In this document: piece by piece, positions 59,205 to 64,000 of the stretch
How positions within the stretch are numbered: the first letter of the stretch is position 1
Layout: every line of letters starts with the position of its first letter
NCBI GenBank assembly: GCA_964453645.1
Contig: CAYVRJ010000004.1
Location: 1-64,000, forward strand
DNA: 64,000 bases
Source: CAYVRJ01 sp964453645
GTDB taxonomy: Bacteria > Bacillota > Clostridia > Christensenellales > JAWKQI01
Direction of reading: 5' to 3'
The notes under the pieces: model-generated
Database searches by the model: none
What the model was told of the DNA's origin: nothing
The model's input: the letters and a program-made list of their open reading frames with translations, nothing else
Position numbers and translations under genes: made by a program

Positions 59205-59225
59205 CTGGAAGGACGGGGTGCAACA

Positions 59226-59258
59226 TTTAAGGTTGATTTAAGGTTGATAAGTTATACT
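59226..59258 (+). promoter_or_regulatory. Promoter with tandem TTTAAGGTTGA repeat, two-component operon
   Basis: TTTAAGGTTGA is repeated perfectly in tandem (59226-59236 and 59237-59247). TATACT (59253-59258) starts 7 nt after the second TTTAAGGTT. The same arrangement occurs at 61381-61413. An 11-bp direct repeat overlapping the -35 is the normal site type for OmpR/PhoB regulators. Confidence 0.8.
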
Positions 59259-59333
59259 AATAGCTGCAAGTTTAAAAATACAGGGAGGGCGGTAAACTGG
59301 GTTTGCCGCCAAAATCCCTTGGGTAGGAACATC

Positions 59334-60026
59334 ATGAGAATACTGTTGGTTGAGGATGAAAAATATATGGCGGAAGCCGTGGCCCAAGTGCTGCGCAACA
59401 ACAATTACACGGTGGACTTAGCCCACGACGGGCAGTATGGGTTGGATTGTGCCCTGTCGGCCATTTATGATACAATCATTCTCGACATTATGCTGCCGAA
59501 CATGAATGGTCTGGACGTGTTAAAAGAGCTGCGCAAGGAGAAGATAACCGTTCCCGTGATTCTGCTCACCGCCAAAGGGGAAACCGAGGACAAGGTTTTG
59601 GGGCTGGATTGCGGAGCCGACGACTACCTCTCCAAACCCTTTAAGACCGAAGAACTCTTGGCCCGCCTGCGGGCACTGGGGAGGCGAAAGGGTGAATTGA
59701 ATTTGAACGGAATCTTGTCATACGGAGATATTGAACTAAACCCCCACACGCTCAACGTCTACTGCGGAAAGATGGCCTATAAGCTCACCCTCAAGGAGTG
59801 CCAACTCCTGGAACTGCTGGTGAACATGAGGGGCATGGTGGTTTCCAAAAGTGCCATCATTGAAAAATTGTGGGGTTTTGAAGAGGATGCGGAAGACAAT
59901 CGCGTGGAGGTGTATATCTCATTTTTGCGAAAAAAACTGTGTTCCCTGCAATCGTCCACTGCAATCCAAACCCTGCGGGGGCTGGGATATGTGCTCAAAA
60001 TGGGAGAAAATAAAGGGCATGTTTAA
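59334..60026 (+). CDS. OmpR/PhoB-family response regulator
   Basis: The protein has 230 residues from the ATG at 59334 (TAGGA 6-10 nt upstream); 30 residues of the longer frame run through the leader and are rejected. The receiver domain has Glu-Asp near residues 7-8, phosphoacceptor Asp51 in IILDIMLPNMNG, Thr in LLTAKGE and Lys in YLSKPFK. A winged-helix domain follows (about 128-224, with LKECQLLELLVNMRG, then RVEVYISFLRKKL). It overlaps the kinase gene by 8 nt. It probably binds the TTTAAGGTT repeats in front of its own operon and of the transporter gene downstream. Confidence 0.93.
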   Translation: MRILLVEDEKYMAEAVAQVLRNNNYTVDLAHDGQYGLDCALSAIYDTIILDIMLPNMNGLDVLKELRKEKITVPVILLTAKGETEDKVLGLDCGADDYLSKPFKTEELLARLRALGRRKGELNLNGILSYGDIELNPHTLNVYCGKMAYKLTLKECQLLELLVNMRGMVVSKSAIIEKLWGFEEDAEDNRVEVYISFLRKKLCSLQSSTAIQTLRGLGYVLKMGENKGHV

Positions 60027-61317
60027 AAAACTAAAAAATAAATTTATTCTACTCAACATGGCCATCATATCCATTGTGATGATCGCTGCCTTTGCCGTGA
60101 TTTATGGCATGACCTATACCAATGTCCAAAATGAAAATCACATAAAGCTGCAAGAGCTGTCGACGGGGCCTATGGTCGAGGAAAGGCAAGTGATTGTCAC
60201 CGAGACGGCAGATGGTACACAGATCATCAGCGCAGTTATGCCTGCCGATTACTCGCTATCATTTACTGTGGCTGTGAATCCCATGGGTGAACTGATTGGC
60301 ATCCATTCATTTTTGGATATGCCCGAGGAGATGTATGAGAGTGCGGCAAAGCTTGCGCTCAGCGCCCGTGGGGATTCGAATACCATCGTTCTCAACGAAA
60401 AGCAATGGTTGTTTCAAATCATTGAGTTGGAAGATATAACCTTTCGACAAGAAACATCGGATGCCATGGCTATTGTGGTTCAAAATTGCAGCCAAATCTC
60501 TTTTTTAGACATCACCGATTCCCAGCACATGCTCACCCAGTTGTTCATAACCTTTGGAATCATTGGTTTTCCCATGCTTTTTGTAATCTTTGGAATCAGC
60601 GTTTTCTTTGCAAAACGTGCCGTTGGCCCTGTGGAACTGGCTTATTTAAAGCAGCAGCAGTTTATTGCAGATGCCTCCCACGAGTTAAAAACCCCCATAG
60701 CGTCCATTGGGGCCAATGCGGATGCTCTGTTAGCCAACAAGGGTAGTACAGTTGAAAGTCAAGAAAAATGGGTGAACTATATCAGGGCAGAGACCGACCG
60801 CATGGGCAAGCTGGTTGGGGATTTGTTATATCTCGCAAAAACAGAAGATGCTGCAATGAGTTTGGAACGTTTGCCCTTTCATGTGAGTGATGCCGTTTGC
60901 AACGGGGTTTTATCCATGGAAGCAGTTGCCTATGAAAAAGGTTTGAGACTGACCCAGCAGATTGAGCCGGATATTGTGATCCAAGGGGATTGTGATCGCC
61001 TTTCCCAAGTGGTTAAGATTTTGCTGGACAACGCAATTAAGTATGCAAACGAGGGGGGACACATTGCGATTGAGTTGAAACAAACCAAACATCACGTTGT
61101 CTTTTCTATCACAAACACGGGTGTTGGCATTGGAGAGGAGCACCTGTCCAGATTGTTCGATCGGTTCTATCGGGTGGATCCATCCAGGGCGCATGACGGC
61201 AGCTATGGGTTGGGTTTATCCATTGCCAAAGCAATTGTGGAAAACATGGGTGGCAAGATTTATGCGACAAGTGTTCCGGGACAGAGTGCTACCTTTGAAT
61301 TTGTTTTAAATAAATAA
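60019..61317 (+). CDS. Sensor histidine kinase
   Basis: The protein has 432 residues from the ATG at 60019, inside the regulator's last codons; the frame extends further upstream only as a shadow. TM1 is about 9-31, the sensor region 32-172, TM2 about 174-196. The phosphoacceptor His is near residue 221 in DASHELKTPIASIG. HATPase_c has LLDNAIKYANEGGH (N box), GVGIGEEHLSRLFDRFYRVD (G1/F box) and SYGLGLSIAKAIVENMGG (G2). A short HAMP-less link joins TM2 to HisKA. It lies next to a sugar-type transporter, so an external nutrient or wall signal is plausible. Confidence 0.92.
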   Translation: MFKKLKNKFILLNMAIISIVMIAAFAVIYGMTYTNVQNENHIKLQELSTGPMVEERQVIVTETADGTQIISAVMPADYSLSFTVAVNPMGELIGIHSFLDMPEEMYESAAKLALSARGDSNTIVLNEKQWLFQIIELEDITFRQETSDAMAIVVQNCSQISFLDITDSQHMLTQLFITFGIIGFPMLFVIFGISVFFAKRAVGPVELAYLKQQQFIADASHELKTPIASIGANADALLANKGSTVESQEKWVNYIRAETDRMGKLVGDLLYLAKTEDAAMSLERLPFHVSDAVCNGVLSMEAVAYEKGLRLTQQIEPDIVIQGDCDRLSQVVKILLDNAIKYANEGGHIAIELKQTKHHVVFSITNTGVGIGEEHLSRLFDRFYRVDPSRAHDGSYGLGLSIAKAIVENMGGKIYATSVPGQSATFEFVLNK

Positions 61318-61339
61318 AATAGTGCGATACTGAACAACA

Positions 61340-61367
61340 ACCTCGGCTTTTGTCGGGGTATTTTTTA
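61340..61367 (+). terminator. Terminator of the second two-component operon
   Basis: ACCTCGGC (61340-61347) pairs with GTCGGGGT (61352-61359), with two G-U pairs, then A and six T. Confidence 0.8.
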
Positions 61368-61380
61368 TTTTATTCAAATC

Positions 61381-61413
61381 TTTAAGGTTCTTTTAAGGTT
61401 GACCAAATATACT
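61381..61413 (+). promoter_or_regulatory. Promoter with TTTAAGGTT repeat, transporter operon
   Basis: TTTAAGGTT at 61381-61389 and 61392-61400 (11-bp period), then 7 nt, then TATACT at 61408-61413. The match to 59226-59258 in repeat sequence, period and distance to the -10 is exact. It places the transporter under the adjacent two-component system. Confidence 0.8.
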
Positions 61414-61453
61414 GAAAAACAGATCAAATATAATATGAAGAAAGGATAAAAAA

Positions 61454-63766
61454 ATGAAGGGATTCAAACAAACCCTGTGCCTACTATTAGTTGGATGTCT
61501 GCTCTTGTTGGCAGCTTGCAGCAGTGCAGAAGAAAAGGAACCAACGTTCATCCGGGAGGGGCGTTATGTGGAAACCGACATCACGCCAAACGTAGACGGA
61601 GAGTTTTTCAGTTTTCAATTGTCAAACGAAACTATTGTTTGTTTTGACAAGGGGTTTAAAAAACAGTATACGAGTGTCGATGGGGGCAGCAACTGGAGTG
61701 AAACACCCGGGCCGGGGGCAAACACCCATCGGTTTCGGGATGTCCGGGATGTAACGCTGCTGGAGGATAATAGCTTACTGCTATACATACAAAACGAAGG
61801 GTTGATGCGTTTAACAACCACCGGGGACGTTCTACCTTATCCGGTGGAAACCATCGACCGAGCCATAAAAAACGGTGAAAATGTGTTCATATCCGTTTTG
61901 CAGGCACTAAAAGGCAATCGATTGCTGTTGGACTGGAATAGCGGTGGATTGGTGCAGGTAGAGGAGTCGGACAAGGATTCTCAAGAGCAAGGGGATGCAC
62001 AAAAGGACACAAAAAATCAGGTTGTCATCGACTCGGGTATGACAAACAAAACGGAACTGTATGATCTGGCTACTGGGAGCAAGATTGCCGATCTGCCCGT
62101 TGAAAGTGCAGCGGCAGCCACATCGGACGAATCTAGTCTCTATCTGATGGATATGAGCGGCAGTGTCACAGCATATCGTCTGGCAGACGGCACAAAGGTG
62201 GACACATCAAAAATAAACTTCCGGGGCGAACAAAAGAAAGATGGTGCCATCACAATGGTGGGTCTTCCTGGTATGGGCAGTACTTTAGCCATCAATGGAA
62301 ACGGAGAACTGTTCACGGCCTACGAGGGTACGATATTACGTGCCCATGGGGACGGAACGATTCAAACCGTTCTTGAGAGCACGGGTTATTCCATGGGCAC
62401 CCCCGGCAGCAGCATTCAAAAGACCTTCGTCCTTCAAGATGGCAGCATACTCATTAATTTGTCGAACAACACGCAGACAAACCGTTTGTACAAATATGTG
62501 TGGGATGAAAATGCAACCGTTGATCCCAACAAAACACTAAGCGTTTGGTCGCTAAACGACAACCCTGTGGTGCGTGCAGCCATAACAGAGCTTAGAAAAA
62601 AGAATCCCGATTCAAAAATAACCTATGAAGTTGCACTGTCAGGAGACAATGCCCTCTCTGCCCAAGATGCTATCAAAACTTTAAATACCCAGCTGCTAAA
62701 CGGCAGTGGGCCAGACGTGCTGATTTTAGACGGCTGCCCCGAAGCAAGTTATGTGGAGAAGGGAATGTTGTTAGAATTGAGTAGTCTGTTAGACACCAGT
62801 GACATATACAACAATTTGCTGGCTGCCTATCGCACAGATGAAAAGATATACTGTCTGCCGACCCAGTTCACCATACCCGTGCTCATGGGAAGTGCGGAGG
62901 GGCTGGCTAAGGTTAAGACCTTAGGCGATCTGGTTGCGCTGGTGGTGAACGGCAAAGATGTACCCGCAGGCGGCGGCAAGGCTGCACCCGAAACGGACCC
63001 GTTTGCGGGTATTCCCGAAGGGGATCGTGCTGAACTGAATTTTTCCAACCTAAGGGAACTGTGGGATGTGTTGTGGCCTGCCTGTGCCCCGACAATCGTA
63101 GCCGACAATCAGTTAAATATCCAAACACTTCGGCAATATTTGGAGGTGTTAAAGGCAATGAGCGACAAATGTGCCCTTGTGCAAGAGCAAGACGGCGATC
63201 GGGTTGAATTACACGTGGCCGTATCAGGCGGAGGCGGTGCACCAACCCAAGTGCCCGGCTCACTGGTGAACTATGCAGCACAACAAACCAACTACGGTGC
63301 AATTTTAGCCAATAATCTGCAACTCATGCAACTGATGATGGAGCGCAGCGGCTCGGAGCTAACACTCTTCCCCGGTTTGGCTTCCGGCGCATGGTTGCCC
63401 GGAACGGTTGCCGGAATATATGCCGATACAGAGGCGAAGGATTTTGCCGTTCAATTTATGCAGACGATGATCTCCTTGGAAGTGCAGCAGTTGGGTTCGG
63501 GCACAGGATTGCCCGTGACGCACTCAGGGTTATCGGCCCAGATGGGCAGAATCAATGAGAAGCTGAAGGAGAATGACCGAGGTCGTTTCAATTTCAATGC
63601 AGATGCTTTAATCGGTGCACTTCAAGTGCCATACAAAGGGGATACAGTACAAAACGATATGATGTGGGCTTTTGTTGAAAAGTACTGCAAAGGTGAAATT
63701 GACCTCGAAGGAGCCGTGAAAGCCATTGAACAAAGCATTAAAAATTATCTCGCCGAAAGAATTTAA
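61454..63766 (+). CDS. Lipoprotein fusing a beta-propeller-like region to a solute-binding domain
   Basis: The protein has 770 residues, well above the usual 430-550 of CUT1 binding proteins. The lipobox is LLLAAC with Cys22. Residues about 30-355 look like a WD40/BNR-type propeller (VDGGSNWSETPGPGANTHRF is a BNR-like Asp-box, followed by repeated 'L.DG..L..' blades). From about 360 a solute-binding family 1 domain begins (NPVVRAAITELRKKNPDSKI, GPDVLILDGCPEASYVEKGM, LPTQFTIPVLMGS). It is followed by a MalF-like permease gene. The operon promoter carries the repeat of the adjacent two-component system. The ligand is probably an oligosaccharide or glycan. Confidence 0.85.
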   Translation: MKGFKQTLCLLLVGCLLLLAACSSAEEKEPTFIREGRYVETDITPNVDGEFFSFQLSNETIVCFDKGFKKQYTSVDGGSNWSETPGPGANTHRFRDVRDVTLLEDNSLLLYIQNEGLMRLTTTGDVLPYPVETIDRAIKNGENVFISVLQALKGNRLLLDWNSGGLVQVEESDKDSQEQGDAQKDTKNQVVIDSGMTNKTELYDLATGSKIADLPVESAAAATSDESSLYLMDMSGSVTAYRLADGTKVDTSKINFRGEQKKDGAITMVGLPGMGSTLAINGNGELFTAYEGTILRAHGDGTIQTVLESTGYSMGTPGSSIQKTFVLQDGSILINLSNNTQTNRLYKYVWDENATVDPNKTLSVWSLNDNPVVRAAITELRKKNPDSKITYEVALSGDNALSAQDAIKTLNTQLLNGSGPDVLILDGCPEASYVEKGMLLELSSLLDTSDIYNNLLAAYRTDEKIYCLPTQFTIPVLMGSAEGLAKVKTLGDLVALVVNGKDVPAGGGKAAPETDPFAGIPEGDRAELNFSNLRELWDVLWPACAPTIVADNQLNIQTLRQYLEVLKAMSDKCALVQEQDGDRVELHVAVSGGGGAPTQVPGSLVNYAAQQTNYGAILANNLQLMQLMMERSGSELTLFPGLASGAWLPGTVAGIYADTEAKDFAVQFMQTMISLEVQQLGSGTGLPVTHSGLSAQMGRINEKLKENDRGRFNFNADALIGALQVPYKGDTVQNDMMWAFVEKYCKGEIDLEGAVKAIEQSIKNYLAERI

Positions 63767-63782
63767 AACACCACGGAACGCT

Positions 63783-64000
63783 GTGAAAGGTGAGGGCCTA
63801 GCGGCCTTCGCTTTTCTGGCCCCCAGTTTGTTAGGCATGGCAGTATTCTTTTTAATTCCCTTTTTGGATACTCTGCGCCGAAGCTTCTTTGATGCCCGGG
63901 GTAAAACCTTTATTGGACTGAACGGGTATGCATCTGTTATGAACAACAATGCCTTTCAATTGGCAGCAGAAAATACTGCAAAGTTTGCGGCCGCCTGCAT
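63783..64000 (+). CDS. ABC sugar permease (MalF-like), 5' part
   Basis: The frame opens at a GTG at 63783 and runs off the window end. The first 70 residues (FAFLAPSLLGMAVFFLIPFL, then RSFFDARGKTFIGLNGYASV) match the TM1 and first loop of MalF/UgpA-type CUT1 permeases. It follows the solute-binding gene by 16 nt and is in the same transcription unit. A MalG-like partner is expected beyond the window. Confidence 0.85.
   Translation, partial: MKGEGLAAFAFLAPSLLGMAVFFLIPFLDTLRRSFFDARGKTFIGLNGYASVMNNNAFQLAAENTAKFAAAC

Noticed and set aside
59244..59333. Upstream 30 codons of the second response regulator
   Set aside because: They run through the transcription start and leader and contain no receiver-domain sequence; the ATG at 59334 has a proper site.
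59851..60018. N-terminal extension of the histidine kinase frame
   Set aside because: It overlaps the response regulator's DNA-binding domain in another frame and lacks a ribosome-binding site; the ATG at 60019 gives a normal start directly before TM1.
1..64000. tRNA, rRNA, CRISPR, transposase, integrase or phage genes
   Set aside because: None was recognised on either strand; the AT-rich 28.7-35.2 kb stretch looks accessory but has no mobility gene or attachment repeat I can identify.

Overview
This 64 kb window looks like a chromosomal scaffold piece from a spore-forming, anaerobe-like member of the Bacillota (class Clostridia). The signs are collagen-like BclA/BclB-type exosporium proteins, several Gram-positive-style two-component systems, CUT1 sugar importers without their own ATPase, GH65 phosphorylases, Lsa-type ABC-F and MMPL/YhgE-type efflux genes, and frequent TTG/GTG starts behind strong GGAGG-type sites. 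No rRNA, tRNA, CRISPR array, insertion sequence or phage module was found. A 100-base run of N (41646-41745) sits inside a collagen repeat and is an assembly gap.

Layout. 1-1165: end of an ABC-2 exporter operon. 1333-2909 (minus): a URO-D-like protein and a small cupin. 3071-12374: a disaccharide uptake and phosphorolysis operon (lipoprotein binding protein, two permeases, GH65, membrane-anchored AraC regulator, second GH65, HAD phosphatase). 12464-15494: an OmpR-type two-component system convergent with a lipoprotein/coiled-coil pair; both transcription units carry the same promoter-proximal direct repeat. 15759-21259: a small protein and a 1693-residue DUF4132-type giant. 21387-28145: a 55-aa ORF, an ABC-F resistance gene with an apparent ribosome-controlled attenuator, and an MMPL/YhgE efflux pair with a divergent TetR regulator. 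28142-37223: an AT-rich accessory stretch of small proteins, three apparent frameshifted genes, a TetR plus FMN-binding membrane protein operon, a hydantoinase/oxoprolinase protein, CPCC and GIY-YIG proteins, and MerR and XRE regulators.

37311-46694 is the most coherent island. It holds two BclA-like collagen proteins, two GT2-TPR glycosyltransferases and CapG on the minus strand, and divergent CapE and CapF on the plus strand, with another GT-like gene beyond. CapE, CapF and CapG together make UDP-N-acetyl-L-fucosamine, so I infer a dedicated system that glycosylates the Thr-rich (GPT/GDT)n collagen stalks of the spore surface.

47018-57300: a DEAD-box helicase, two paralogous zinc-ribbon Ser/Thr kinases with different extracytoplasmic domains and a shared upstream motif of identical geometry, an ACT-butyrate kinase fusion, a BclB-like collagen protein, and a lipoprotein coupled to the second kinase. 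57338-59204: a mini transcription unit followed by an RtcB-PrfH RNA repair/ribosome rescue pair. 59226-64000: a second OmpR-type two-component system and a beta-propeller/solute-binding lipoprotein with a permease; both promoters carry the same TTTAAGGTT direct repeat at the same distance from the -10 box, which defines a local regulon.
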